64,000 bases of DNA from Flavobacteriaceae bacterium MAR_2009_75 (GCA_002813285.1 PHTZ01000001.1:62001-126000), one strand, 5' to 3'; counted from the stretch's first letter, positions 43,689-52,857 are shown. Numbers and translations: made by a program. Notes: generated by a model not told the origin, from the sequence alone.

Positions 43689-44975
43689 TTAGTTGTTCAG
43701 ACTTTTCAATCGTATTGAAACCGCGTTTTTGTGCGCCTGCAATCCTTCAGCTTCTGCCATAATTTCAATTGCCTCGCCAATTTCTTGAATTCCTCGTTCA
43801 GATATCTTCTGAAAGGTCATACTTTTCATAAAACTATCGAGGTTCACCCCACTGTACTGTTTAGCGTAGCCATTCGTAGGCAGTGTGTGATTGGTTCCCG
43901 AGGCATAATCTCCGGCACTCTCAGGTGTATAATTACCAATAAACACAGAGCCTGCATTTTGAATATTGCTTACAAAGAACTCTTCATTTTCTACACAAAT
44001 AATGTAATGTTCCGGACCGTATTCATTGATTAAATCAGCCGCTATATCATCATTTTCGACGAAAATCAACTTGCTGTTTTCAATTGCCTTTTCGGCAATG
44101 TCTTTTCTAGGTAATTCCTCTAGTTGCCGTTCAACTTCTTTCTCGACAGCAGTGATCAATTTTTCGGAGGTCGATACTAAAATTACTTGGCTATCTACAC
44201 CATGCTCGGCCTGACTTAATAAATCAGAAGCTACAAAGGCAGGGTTAGCAGAATCATCTGCCAAAACTAAAAGTTCACTCGGCCCAGCGGGCATATCAAT
44301 TGAAATACCATATTTAGTTGCAATCTGCTTAGCAACCGTTACATATTGGTTGCCAGGACCAAATACTTTATACACCTTAGGAATACTTTCTGTACCAAAA
44401 GTCATAGCGGCAATAGCTTGAATACCGCCCACTTTAAATATCTTCTTTACACCACATAAATTAGCGGTATACAAAATCGCAGGGTTTATTTTTCCCTCTT
44501 TATTCGGCGGAGAACACAGCACCAATTCTTCGCAACCCGCTATCGTTGCAGGCACCGCAAGCATTAGAATTGTGGAGAATAAAGGCGCAGTACCTCCCGG
44601 TATATAGAGGCCTACCTTTTGAATCGGTCTTTTCTCTTGCCAACACTGAACACCACTAGCAGTTTCGACTTCAACTTTATCTGTTTTCTGTGCTTTGTGA
44701 AAAGCTTCGATATTGTTTTTAGCCAATTGAATGGCATTCTTTAGTTGTTGAGAAACCTGGCTTGTTGCTTCCTCTATTTCTTTTTCAGAAACTATAAAGT
44801 TGTCAAGAGAAACACCATCAAATTTTTTAGTATACTTGTTGAGAGTGACATCGCCATTGCTTTGCACTTCTTTGAAAATAGCCTCAACTGTCTTTTCTAT
44901 ATCCGCAACGGTCTGTGTTGGTCGTTTCAAAACTAAACTCCATTCCGACTGGTTGGGATTATATATTTTTTTCAT
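43689..44975 (-). CDS. hisD: histidinol dehydrogenase
   Basis: A 428-residue zinc enzyme converting histidinol to histidine in two NAD-linked oxidations. Visible: YIPGGTAPLFSTILM, VYKVFGPGNQYVTVAK, DMPAGPSELLVLAD, LSQAEHGVDSQVILVS with metal-binding Gln/His, and GTNHTLPTNG near the end. All landmark blocks are intact. A GNAT gene lies between it and hisG. Confidence 0.97.
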   Translation of the reverse strand: MKKIYNPNQSEWSLVLKRPTQTVADIEKTVEAIFKEVQSNGDVTLNKYTKKFDGVSLDNFIVSEKEIEEATSQVSQQLKNAIQLAKNNIEAFHKAQKTDKVEVETASGVQCWQEKRPIQKVGLYIPGGTAPLFSTILMLAVPATIAGCEELVLCSPPNKEGKINPAILYTANLCGVKKIFKVGGIQAIAAMTFGTESIPKVYKVFGPGNQYVTVAKQIATKYGISIDMPAGPSELLVLADDSANPAFVASDLLSQAEHGVDSQVILVSTSEKLITAVEKEVERQLEELPRKDIAEKAIENSKLIFVENDDIAADLINEYGPEHYIICVENEEFFVSNIQNAGSVFIGNYTPESAGDYASGTNHTLPTNGYAKQYSGVNLDSFMKSMTFQKISERGIQEIGEAIEIMAEAEGLQAHKNAVSIRLKSLNN

Positions 44976-44980
44976 TTTTG

Positions 44981-45418
44981 TTACTCTAAATTCTTGATCA
45001 TGTGATACCCCAAATGCTCAAAATCATGTCGTTGCCAAAACTTTATTCCTTTCTCATTAGCTACATAAGAATTGAGTTCAATACTGTTACAATCATGATT
45101 TTTTGCATAGTCTACGAGCCAATCCATCATGAGTTTACCTACTCCCCTACTTCTGTATTCCGCATTTACGAATACATTGTCTAGTTCTATATGTTTGCCC
45201 TTGTAAAGCTTGTGTAAAAACCATACACCGCAACAGGCAATTAAACTTTTATTATCAAATACACCCAGACATTCATAGCCGCCCATAATCTTCATCGATT
45301 CTAATCTGAATTTCAAGATTTCTTTGGAAATCTTCCCCTCATTTAAATCGAATACTAAGGGTAAAATCAATTCCATTTGATCATAGGGAATCAGTTTTAA
45401 TTTCAGTTCGCCCTCCAT
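44981..45418 (-). CDS. GNAT N-acetyltransferase inside the his operon
   Basis: A 145-residue acetyltransferase of the GNAT family. Motif A is NAEYRSRGVGKLMMDWLVDYA with the acetyl-CoA pyrophosphate loop RSRGVGK; motif B is GIKFWQRHDFEHLG. It lies 5 bases upstream of hisD and 9 bases downstream of hisG, clearly within the operon. The acceptor is unknown, and it is not one of the known his enzymes. It is not evidently a duplicate of the second acetyltransferase-like gene before hisIE. Confidence 0.93.
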   Translation of the reverse strand: MEGELKLKLIPYDQMELILPLVFDLNEGKISKEILKFRLESMKIMGGYECLGVFDNKSLIACCGVWFLHKLYKGKHIELDNVFVNAEYRSRGVGKLMMDWLVDYAKNHDCNSIELNSYVANEKGIKFWQRHDFEHLGYHMIKNLE

Positions 45419-45427
45419 TTCTAAAAC

Positions 45428-46285
45428 TTAGAGTACCATTTTTTCAATTGGGCAAACCAAAATACCTTCGGCCCCAGCTACCTTCAATTCGTCGATTACT
45501 TCCCAGAACTTGTCTTTGTTAATCACGGTGTGAACGGAACTCCACCCTTCTTCGGCCAATGGTAAAACAGTTGGACTGCGCATGCCCGGTAACAACTTTA
45601 ATATATCGTCTAATTTATCATTGGGAGCATTCAACAGTACATATTTCGATTGTCTCGCCTGTAATACGGATTGTATTCTGAACTGTAATTTCTTCAACAG
45701 CTCTTTGCGCTCATCAGAAATTTGAGGTGATACAGCCAATACAGCTTCACTGGTCAACATGACCTCGACCTCTTTCAAATTATTCTTGAACAACGTGCTT
45801 CCACTGGAAACAATATCACATATTGCATCTGCAAGTCCGATATTAGGTGCAATCTCCACAGAACCGTTGATAATGTGCAAATCGGCTTTCACACCATGTT
45901 TATCTAAATACATTTGAACCGTATTCGGATAAGAAGTAGCTATGCGCTTGCCCTCAAAATCATGCACCGAATTGTATTTCACCGACTTTGGCACGGCCAA
46001 AGAAACCTTACACTTTGAAAAACCTAGTTTTTCAGCAATCGATATATCTTCCCCTTTTTCAATCAGAACATTCTCTCCAATAATCGCAATATCTACGACA
46101 CCGTCTCTTAAATATTGAGGTATATCACCATTACGTAGATAAAAAACTTCCATCGGAAAATTTCGTGAAGAAGCTTTTAGCTGATCTTTACCATTGTCTA
46201 TAGAAATACCACAATTTTTTAGAATCAGTAAAGAGTCTTCATTTAGACGACCTGATTTCTGAATAGCAATTCTAATTTTTGTCAT
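45428..46285 (-). CDS. hisG: ATP phosphoribosyltransferase, long form
   Basis: A 285-residue enzyme catalysing the first, feedback-controlled step. The catalytic part (1-210) has IRIAIQKSGRL, RNGDIPQYLRDGVVDIAIIGENVL and the PRPP loop ICDIVSSGSTL; the C-terminal regulatory domain (about 215-285) marks the long, HisZ-independent form. The frame runs upstream to a TTG at 46306; ATG 46285 gives the normal start. It is the first structural gene after the leader and terminator. Confidence 0.96.
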   Translation of the reverse strand: MTKIRIAIQKSGRLNEDSLLILKNCGISIDNGKDQLKASSRNFPMEVFYLRNGDIPQYLRDGVVDIAIIGENVLIEKGEDISIAEKLGFSKCKVSLAVPKSVKYNSVHDFEGKRIATSYPNTVQMYLDKHGVKADLHIINGSVEIAPNIGLADAICDIVSSGSTLFKNNLKEVEVMLTSEAVLAVSPQISDERKELLKKLQFRIQSVLQARQSKYVLLNAPNDKLDDILKLLPGMRSPTVLPLAEEGWSSVHTVINKDKFWEVIDELKVAGAEGILVCPIEKMVL

Positions 46286-46323
46286 TTCATTTTTTGTTAT
46301 GTTCAAGCCACCAAAAGAGCTCT

Positions 46324-46359
46324 AAAAATAAAACCCGCTTGATTGCTCAAACGGGTTTT
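46324..46359 (-). terminator. his operon attenuator terminator
   Basis: On the minus-strand transcript a 13-bp stem (AAAACCCGUUUGA with its complement, one G-U pair) closes on a GCAA tetraloop and is followed by a U-rich run (after the arm, AUUUUU). It lies 29 bases downstream of the His-rich leader peptide and 38 bases before the hisG start. Confidence 0.9.
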
Positions 46360-46388
46360 TAATATTTTTGTAATACTACAATACATAT

Positions 46389-46442
46389 TTACCTCGCCTG
46401 AGAGCCAGTGTAAAAATGATGATGTGTATTTCTGTTTTTCAT
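46389..46442 (-). CDS. hisL: histidine operon leader peptide
   Basis: A 17-residue peptide, MKNRNTHHHFYTGSQAR, with three consecutive His codons (7-9). The sequence from the last base of codon 14 to the first of the stop (46391-46401, UCAGGCGAGGU) can pair with ACCCGUUUGA (46347-46356), the 5' arm of the downstream terminator: ten pairs, one bulged A, two G-U. A ribosome stalled at His codons would leave it free and permit readthrough; one that reaches the stop would cover it and let the terminator form. Confidence 0.85.
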   Translation of the reverse strand: MKNRNTHHHFYTGSQAR

Positions 46443-46476
46443 TATGCCGTAAATGTAAAATCTATTTTCCATTTCT

Positions 46477-46502
46477 CAAAAGAATAGTTGTAAAATAAAC
46501 AA
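46477..46502 (-). promoter_or_regulatory. possible promoter of the his operon
   Basis: On the minus strand TTG (46500-46502) and TTCTTTTG (46477-46484) match the Bacteroidota -33/-7 pattern except for one base in the -7 box and a short 15-base spacer. The predicted start is about 28 bases before the leader ATG. Confidence 0.3.
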
Positions 46503-46533
46503 AAACTCTGTAACTCCTTTTAACTAAAACAGA

Positions 46534-47349
46534 TTAGTTATTTCCCAGGATCAGAGGTAAACCTGATTCTCCGCTACCAACTACCACAACTTTCGCATTC
46601 GCCGATTGTGCTAACTTTAAGGTTGCATCAATACCTTTGTCCTGAAGAATTTTATCGGTCAACGAAGCACTTAAAATTCTATTCGCATCTGCCTTACCTT
46701 GAGCCTCAATCGTTACCTTTTCAGCCTCTTTTTTAGCCGTTACCAATCTAAACTCATACTCCAAAGACTCTTGCTCTTGTTTCAATTTACGTTCGATAGC
46801 GTCTTTAATGGTTGGTGGCAAAGTTACATCTCTGACCAATATTTCATTTAACTGAATATATTGCCCTGAAACAATTTTTTGAGTCTCATCAAAAATTTCT
46901 TGCTGAATGGCATCTCTCTTACTTGAATACAACTGTTCTGGGGTATATCGCCCTACAACTGAACGAGCGGCAGATCTAATGGTTGGCAACAAAACCCTTT
47001 GTACATAGGCCTCTCCTTTTTCTTGATGCAACTTTCCTAAATCACTGCGTATAGGCTCAAACCATGCCGAAGCCTCCAATTTGATATCCAATCCATTACT
47101 TGATAGAACGTTCATCTTTTCAAGCACTTCTTGCTGTCTAACTTCATAAACAAAAACCTTGTTCCAAGGTGCAACAATATGAAAACCTTCGCCTAAAGGT
47201 GGTTCATCGGTAACTACCCCCCCACCAAATGTTTTATACAGAACACCAGCCTCACCGGAACCTATGGTAACAGCTGATTTTGATATTAAAATAACGAGTA
47301 CAATAAAACCGAATATGACCGGTAAAGCAATTTTAGGTAATTTATCCAT
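46534..47349 (-). CDS. prohibitin-like SPFH/Band 7 protein
   Basis: A 271-residue membrane protein: a hydrophobic anchor (about 7-25) followed by an SPFH domain (about 30-200) with GEAGVLYKTFGGG and GEGFHIVAPW, and a helical coiled coil (about 180-245) rich in Lys/Glu. This is the order of prohibitins, which form membrane microdomain scaffolds and can restrain proteases. It lies 13 bases downstream of the vWA membrane protein gene and is followed by the his leader region. Confidence 0.9.
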   Translation of the reverse strand: MDKLPKIALPVIFGFIVLVILISKSAVTIGSGEAGVLYKTFGGGVVTDEPPLGEGFHIVAPWNKVFVYEVRQQEVLEKMNVLSSNGLDIKLEASAWFEPIRSDLGKLHQEKGEAYVQRVLLPTIRSAARSVVGRYTPEQLYSSKRDAIQQEIFDETQKIVSGQYIQLNEILVRDVTLPPTIKDAIERKLKQEQESLEYEFRLVTAKKEAEKVTIEAQGKADANRILSASLTDKILQDKGIDATLKLAQSANAKVVVVGSGESGLPLILGNN

Positions 47350-47362
47350 ATAATAAATAATA

Positions 47363-49387
47363 TTAAGTTAGCCCGATATATTTTCTAATGAACCATTCAC
47401 TTGCCAAGGCTAGGGCAATGATGGCCAACAATACTTCGAAATCTATCAAAGATACGATATTTTGGTCGCTTAACTGAACCGGTACATAACGTTGATCGGT
47501 ATTTAAGATATCAAGCATTGCGTCTATCTCATCGATATAAAAAAGTCGGCCTCCAGTATTTTCTGCCACACGATCGAGCTTTCTAAAATCAGTTGAAAAC
47601 AATTGTTTCTCAATATCGAAATCTAGTATACTTAAGCGCCCTGATTTTGAAATACCTTCTGATTTAACAGCTACCGTAAAGTCGTATTTCCCCGGTATTA
47701 AATTGCTAAGGTCAGCCTCATAATAACTGCCTTTTAAAAGCATCGGAATTTCTGAACTAGCTTGCGATTCAATGTTTTTAATTGTTAAAGTGATGTTCGC
47801 ATTGGAATCAAAAACAAAGGCGTTGTCGAAATAGGTTGCCGATATTTTGGCATCTTGGCTTCCCGTAAATACTGATTCGTAATCTAACGTCAGGCGATCT
47901 CTACTTTTGTTGCTCGTCAAGAATAGAATTATCTTTCCTAGAAAATCATCAAAATTCTTGAAATTTTGGTCACTTCGATAAGATTGCATTCTCCATTTCC
48001 AAATATCCTCGCCAAAAAAAACGGCTTCCTTCTGGACCGCGTTATTTATGATAGCCAATAAAGGTTGATTTAATTCAACACCCTTTATACGCTGACTCAA
48101 AGCGATATCAGCCTCAACTCTTAACTGAATTTCGCCTAAATTGCTTGTTACCGGTGGAAAATCGGTTACAGTAAAATCTTCGACATTGAATAGACCGAAA
48201 CCAGTATTCAAAGTAGCACTTACTTCTTCTGTCTGCTCGTAGCTTTTTTTAGCAAACGAATTTTGTGCGTTATTGAGAAAATTCCAGTTGGTCTGACTTC
48301 CTGTAATTGTAAAAACACTCGTTTTACTTTGACTCACATAATCATAAATCGATTTAAAGGAAACGTCAGGTTGATAAAAAATAAATAGGTCGGTTTCCTC
48401 TAATTTTTTACGATCAGTGTTAGGTTTCATTATAGAAACGGAACGCTGCTGGTTACTTTCAATAGCTTTTTTTAGCGCACCGATATCTGGGTGGCTCAAA
48501 TTAGAAATTATTGAGATATTCGTCTTCTCGTCAATAACCTCTACAGCCAACTCACGGCTATTGTTCGCTTCATTACGTTCATTTGCAAGCGCGTCAATCG
48601 TAACTACTATGTTCTTAAGCCCTACAGAGCCTGCATCGAGCAAGGTACTGACCACTTTGGTTGTATTTGAATTAGATAACGATACCCTCTCTTGATAAAC
48701 CTGTTCACCGTCTTCAAGAACTCTTAGTTGCGCCTGAGCTTGAGAAGCACCACTATAAGAAACAAAGATTTCTAAAGGGTATTTATTTTTAAGAAAAGCA
48801 TAGCGATTGGCATTGACTTGACTAATCGAAATATCTTCATAACTTGTAGTGTCGCCTATGGCTATGGGGTAGATAGGCGTTTCTTGGTTACGGCCATAAA
48901 ATTCATAGTCTTGCCCTACCGTCTGATTGCCATCGGTAAGCATTGCGATTACGGCATTTGAATTTGAATATATCTCTTCAAGTGCCTTCAATGCACGTGT
49001 GATATTCGTTTGACTTTCAGAAAGCGAAAGACTATCGCTACTTAACGACTTCCCGAAGTTGTAGGATTGAACATTAAACCGTCCCCCAATCTGATTATCG
49101 CTTTGTATTTTATCGAGAACGGAATTTATATCATCTTCATATTCTGCCATAGAAGAAGAATTATCCGTTAGCAAAATTAGATTTGCCTTTTCTGTAGTGT
49201 ACTGATGTTTGGTGAACTTCGGATTGATTAATAATAGAAAAGCACCAAAAAAAGTAAGAAAACGCAAAAAAGAGAGCAAATAGCCTATTCGCCCTCTTTT
49301 CTTAACTTTATAATGATACTGAAACAGAACGATTACCAAGGCCACTGCAGCGGCTAGAATAATCAGAAGAACTGTTTGAATTTGCAT
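47363..49387 (-). CDS. membrane protein with vWA domain
   Basis: A 674-residue membrane protein. Two N-terminal helices (about 5-22 and 35-58) precede a vWA domain (about 68-190) with LLTDNSSSM (DxSxS metal site) and AMLTDGNQT. A long beta-rich periplasmic or cytosolic portion follows, ending in one C-terminal helix (about 655-670: VLLAIIALALASEW). The order resembles the BatA/BatB-like or DUF4159-type membrane vWA group. It is paired with the prohibitin-like gene 13 bases downstream, suggesting a common membrane complex. Confidence 0.82.
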   Translation of the reverse strand: MQIQTVLLIILAAAVALVIVLFQYHYKVKKRGRIGYLLSFLRFLTFFGAFLLLINPKFTKHQYTTEKANLILLTDNSSSMAEYEDDINSVLDKIQSDNQIGGRFNVQSYNFGKSLSSDSLSLSESQTNITRALKALEEIYSNSNAVIAMLTDGNQTVGQDYEFYGRNQETPIYPIAIGDTTSYEDISISQVNANRYAFLKNKYPLEIFVSYSGASQAQAQLRVLEDGEQVYQERVSLSNSNTTKVVSTLLDAGSVGLKNIVVTIDALANERNEANNSRELAVEVIDEKTNISIISNLSHPDIGALKKAIESNQQRSVSIMKPNTDRKKLEETDLFIFYQPDVSFKSIYDYVSQSKTSVFTITGSQTNWNFLNNAQNSFAKKSYEQTEEVSATLNTGFGLFNVEDFTVTDFPPVTSNLGEIQLRVEADIALSQRIKGVELNQPLLAIINNAVQKEAVFFGEDIWKWRMQSYRSDQNFKNFDDFLGKIILFLTSNKSRDRLTLDYESVFTGSQDAKISATYFDNAFVFDSNANITLTIKNIESQASSEIPMLLKGSYYEADLSNLIPGKYDFTVAVKSEGISKSGRLSILDFDIEKQLFSTDFRKLDRVAENTGGRLFYIDEIDAMLDILNTDQRYVPVQLSDQNIVSLIDFEVLLAIIALALASEWFIRKYIGLT

Positions 49388-49474
49388 TGATTGAAATCAA
49401 TTTCAGGTTTTAGTTCGCTAGGCATCTACTTTAATTGACTTGCTATTTACAAAGTCATTCCTATGAACATAATT

Positions 49475-50221
49475 TTAGGTAAGCATACCACCATCTACGT
49501 TTAGTACCTGACCGGTTACATAATCAGAAAGGTCTGAAGCAAAGAACAAACAAGCATTGGCAATATCTTCAGTGCTGCCACCGCGTTTTAATGGAATACC
49601 ATCCCTCCAACCTTGTACGGTTTTTTCATCAAGTTTATCGGTCATTTCAGTTTCTATAAAACCAGGAGCGATAGCATTACACCTTATGTTTCGCGACCCC
49701 AATTCTAAAGCGACCGATTTGGTAAAACCGATCATACCAGCTTTAGAGGCCGCATAATTTGTTTGCCCAGCGTTACCTTTGACCCCTACCACGCTACTCA
49801 TGTTGATAATAGATCCTTTACGCTGTTTCAACATGGTACGTTGCACCGCCTTGGTCATATTAAATACCGACTTGAGATTAATTTCGATAACACTATCAAA
49901 ATCAGACTCAGACATTCTCATCAATAAATTATCTTTAGTGATTCCGGCATTGTTCACTAGAACATCGATTCCACCAAAATCTTCTAGCACTTGAGCGACA
50001 AGTTTTTCTGATTCTTCAAAACTAGCGGCATTACTCTTATAAGCTTTTGCTTTTACTCCAAGGGCATTCAACTCTTTTTCAAGTGCTAAAGCGGGTGCTT
50101 CACTAGAACTATAGGTAAAAGCTACATTTGCACCTTGTTGTGCAAAAACTTTTGCTATTCCAGTACCTATTCCCCTACTCGCTCCAGTAATAATCACATT
50201 TTTTCCCTCTAACAATTTCAT
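49475..50221 (-). CDS. fabG: 3-oxoacyl-ACP reductase
   Basis: A 248-residue short-chain dehydrogenase of fatty acid elongation. NAD(P) loop TGASRGIG (12-19), NNAGITKDNLL, the catalytic Ser/Tyr/Lys in NMSSVVG and YAASKAG, and the C-terminal GQVLNVDGGM are present; the FabG-type RMSESDFDSVIEINL block makes the fatty-acid role likely. It has its own -7 box after the sucD terminator. Confidence 0.95.
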   Translation of the reverse strand: MKLLEGKNVIITGASRGIGTGIAKVFAQQGANVAFTYSSSEAPALALEKELNALGVKAKAYKSNAASFEESEKLVAQVLEDFGGIDVLVNNAGITKDNLLMRMSESDFDSVIEINLKSVFNMTKAVQRTMLKQRKGSIINMSSVVGVKGNAGQTNYAASKAGMIGFTKSVALELGSRNIRCNAIAPGFIETEMTDKLDEKTVQGWRDGIPLKRGGSTEDIANACLFFASDLSDYVTGQVLNVDGGMLT

Positions 50222-50248
50222 GCTTTAAAATTTTCTAAGTCTTACTTT

Positions 50249-50256
50249 CAAATATA
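50249..50256 (-). promoter_or_regulatory. -7 box TATATTTG upstream of fabG
   Basis: A full match to TAnnTTTG on the minus strand, 27 bases before the ATG of fabG and after the sucD terminator. A TTG lies at 50271-50273 but the spacer (14 bases) is short. Confidence 0.4.
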
Positions 50257-50277
50257 AGTTTTGTTTTACACAACGGC

Positions 50278-50316
50278 TATAAAAAAATCCCGTTTCCGAA
50301 AGCTCGAAAACGGGAC
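50278..50316 (-). terminator. intrinsic terminator after sucD
   Basis: On the minus strand a 12-bp stem (UCCCGUUUUCGA with UCGGAAACGGGA, one G-U pair) with a 4-base loop is followed by seven U residues. It lies 20 bases after the sucD stop. Confidence 0.9.
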
Positions 50317-50335
50317 TTTATAATGTTATAAGCAA

Positions 50336-51208
50336 TTAACCCATTACTTCTTTTACCTTTAAACCGATTTCGGCAGGTGAGTCGACCACATGAATACCGT
50401 GTTCTCTCATGATTTTTTTCTTTGCTTGTGCTGTATCATCACTTCCACCAACAATAGCTCCGGCGTGACCCATCGTTCTGCCTGCTGGGGCAGTTTCACC
50501 TGCAATAAATCCAACAACCGGTTTCTTACTACGACTTTCTTTATACCATTTGGCAGCATCAGCCTCTAACTGACCACCGATTTCACCAATCATAACCACA
50601 CAGTCAGTATCGGGATCGTTGATCAAAAGCTCTACTGCCTCTTTTGTGGTTGTGCCTATAATTGGATCACCGCCAATACCAATTGCAGTAGTTATACCTA
50701 ACCCTTGACGAACTACCTGATCGGCAGCTTCATAAGTAAGGGTTCCTGATTTTGAAACGATACCAACGTTACCTTTCTTAAAAACAAAACCTGGCATAAT
50801 ACCAACTTTCGCTTCACCGGGAGTAATTACCCCTGGGCAGTTAGGACCTACCAAACGGCAATCTTTATTTTTAATATAGTTGGATGCCTTGACCATATCG
50901 GCAACTGGAATACCTTCTGTGATAGTAATGATTACTTTTATTCCAGCATCGGCAGCTTCCATAATGGCGTCTGCGGCAAATGCAGGTGGAACAAAGATAA
51001 TGGTGGTATCTGCACCCACCTTTTCAACAGCTTCTGCGACAGTGTTAAAAACAGGCTTGCCCAAATGTTCTTGGCCACCTTTACCGGGTGTTACCCCACC
51101 GACTACGTTCGTACCGTAATCAATCATTTGTCCGGCATGAAAGGTACCTTCACTACCTGTAAAACCCTGTACTATGATTTTGGAATCTTTATTTACTAAA
51201 ACGCTCAT
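50336..51208 (-). CDS. sucD: succinyl-CoA synthetase alpha subunit
   Basis: A 290-residue subunit of the citric-acid-cycle enzyme that makes ATP or GTP from succinyl-CoA. The CoA-binding Rossmann domain has [13 protein letters not shown]; the phospho-His lies in [12 protein letters not shown], followed by [11 protein letters not shown]. Length is normal. The beta subunit gene is not in the window. A -7 box (TATTTTTG) precedes it; the terminator at 50278-50316 follows. Confidence 0.97.
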   Translation of the reverse strand: MSVLVNKDSKIIVQGFTGSEGTFHAGQMIDYGTNVVGGVTPGKGGQEHLGKPVFNTVAEAVEKVGADTTIIFVPPAFAADAIMEAADAGIKVIITITEGIPVADMVKASNYIKNKDCRLVGPNCPGVITPGEAKVGIMPGFVFKKGNVGIVSKSGTLTYEAADQVVRQGLGITTAIGIGGDPIIGTTTKEAVELLINDPDTDCVVMIGEIGGQLEADAAKWYKESRSKKPVVGFIAGETAPAGRTMGHAGAIVGGSDDTAQAKKKIMREHGIHVVDSPAEIGLKVKEVMG

Positions 51209-51265
51209 GTTTTATGGTATTCGTTAATCGTTATTTATATCGTTTTGTCTTTTCAGCAATAAGAA

Positions 51266-51273
51266 CAAAAATA
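51266..51273 (-). promoter_or_regulatory. -7 box TATTTTTG upstream of sucD
   Basis: A full match to TAnnTTTG on the minus strand, 57 bases before the sucD ATG. No clear -33 TTG was found. Confidence 0.35.
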
Positions 51274-51311
51274 TGGGATTGCCATCGATTTCTAAAGGAT
51301 TCGCCCCGTAA

Positions 51312-52244
51312 TTATTTCTCTAATTTCTTCAAGATGTCCGGAATCTTTTTGACATAGGCCAATTGCTTCAATTTTTCACGTGATTCTTCAATTGGGGTAC
51401 CGAAATAACTCTTACCGCCTTCTACGGATTTGGTCACACCCGTCTGCCCCATGATTACCGCTTTCTTACCTATAGTTATACCGCTATTGGTACCGACCTG
51501 GCCCCATAAGGTAACTTCATCTTCAATAACCACACAACCAGCTATACCCGTTTGGGAAGCTATTAGACACATTTCCCCAATTACGGTATCATGCCCGACA
51601 TGTACCTGATTATCTAGTTTAGTGCCTTTTTTAATGGTAGTGTCTCCAGTAACTCCCTTGTCGATGGTACACAATGACCCTATTTCTACATCATCTTCTA
51701 AAACGACCCTGCCGCCAGAAATTAATTTATCGAAACCTGTTTCTCGTTTTTTGTAGTAAAAAGCATCAGAACCCAAAACCGTACCTGAATGAATGATAAC
51801 GTTGTTTCCAATAACACAATTATCATAGATAGAAACATTTGAATGAATCAAGCAATTATTTCCGATTTTGACATGGTTACCAATGAATACATTTGGCTGA
51901 ACCACAGTGTTCTGACCAATAACAGCGGTAGTAGCTATTGAATTAATAGCACTTTCAAAAGGTTTGAAATAATTGGTGAGTTTATTGAAATCGGAAAAGG
52001 GATCCTCTGAAATCAATAAAGCTTTTCCCGCGGGACAATCGACTTGCTTGTTGATCAGAACAATAGTCGCCTTGCTTGAAAGGGCTTTGTTATAATATTT
52101 AGGGTGATCGACAAAAACTATATCACCGGATTCGACGACATGAATTTCGTTCATACCCAATACAGGAAAATCTTCTGCACCCACAAATTGACAATCAATC
52201 AATGCGGCAATTTGCTTTAAGGTATGAGGTATCGGAAATTTCAA
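51312..52244 (-). CDS. second LpxD-like acyltransferase
   Basis: A 310-residue left-handed beta-helix protein of the LpxD family: an N-terminal uridine-binding-type domain (1-105) and hexapeptide coils (about 110-265: VIGQNTVVQPNVFIGNHVKIG, GSDAFYYKKRE, DNQVHVGHDTVIGE). The HVGHD block holds the catalytic His position, but the sequence GSDAFYY replaces the GADGFGF seen in the first lpxD here. It is thus a paralogue, perhaps with a different acceptor, as in other Bacteroidota. It lies in the lipid A cluster, 46 bases after efp. Confidence 0.85.
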   Translation of the reverse strand: MKFPIPHTLKQIAALIDCQFVGAEDFPVLGMNEIHVVESGDIVFVDHPKYYNKALSSKATIVLINKQVDCPAGKALLISEDPFSDFNKLTNYFKPFESAINSIATTAVIGQNTVVQPNVFIGNHVKIGNNCLIHSNVSIYDNCVIGNNVIIHSGTVLGSDAFYYKKRETGFDKLISGGRVVLEDDVEIGSLCTIDKGVTGDTTIKKGTKLDNQVHVGHDTVIGEMCLIASQTGIAGCVVIEDEVTLWGQVGTNSGITIGKKAVIMGQTGVTKSVEGGKSYFGTPIEESREKLKQLAYVKKIPDILKKLEK

Positions 52245-52290
52245 TGGAAGCGTTTAAATGTACTTAGTTCTACTAAACCGTTCAACAGAA

Positions 52291-52857
52291 TTATTCTTTA
52301 ACACGCTCCATATATGTGCCTTTATCAGTCTCGATTTTTATTTTATCACCTTCATTTATGAACAATGGCACGTTTACTTCCGCCCCAGTTTCAACCTTTG
52401 CAGGCTTTGTCGCGTTGGTTGCGGTGTTACCTTTTACACCTGGCTCGGTATAGGTAACCTCTAAAACTACACTTGCAGGCATCTCTACAGATAATGGCAT
52501 ACTATCTTCTGTATTGAAGAGAATCTTAACCACTTCACCTTCTTTCAACAATCCCGGAGAATCCAAAGCACTTTCTTGAAGAGTGATTTGATTGTAATCG
52601 TCGGTATTCATGAAGTGAAACGTTTCACCTTCAGGATACAAAAATTGGTAAGAACGTGTCTCTACACGAACATCTTCTATTTTATGACCCGCCGAAAAAG
52701 TGTTATCCAATACTTTACCCGACGAAACACTTTTCAATTTGGTTCGCACAAAAGCAGGACCTTTACCCGGTTTTACGTGTAAAAACTCAATGATTTTATA
52801 AATGTCGTTATTGTAACGAATGCAAAGTCCTTTTCTAATATCTGATGTTGAAGCCAT
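52291..52857 (-). CDS. efp: translation elongation factor P
   Basis: A 188-residue EF-P that helps ribosomes pass proline runs. The KOW-type N-terminal domain has VKPGKGPAFVRTKLKS with K32 at the tip, where the modifying residue sits; the OB domains contain TFHFMNTDDYNQI, VLEVTYTEPGVKGNT and the C-terminal NEGDKIKIETDKGTYMERVKE. Length is exact for the family. It is embedded in the lipid A cluster between lpxA and the second lpxD-like gene. Confidence 0.97.
   Translation of the reverse strand: MASTSDIRKGLCIRYNNDIYKIIEFLHVKPGKGPAFVRTKLKSVSSGKVLDNTFSAGHKIEDVRVETRSYQFLYPEGETFHFMNTDDYNQITLQESALDSPGLLKEGEVVKILFNTEDSMPLSVEMPASVVLEVTYTEPGVKGNTATNATKPAKVETGAEVNVPLFINEGDKIKIETDKGTYMERVKE

Noticed and set aside
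46286-46306. Longer HisG from TTG 46306
   Set aside because: HisG proteins begin at MTKIRIAI; the seven extra residues start with TTG while a well-placed ATG lies at 46285.
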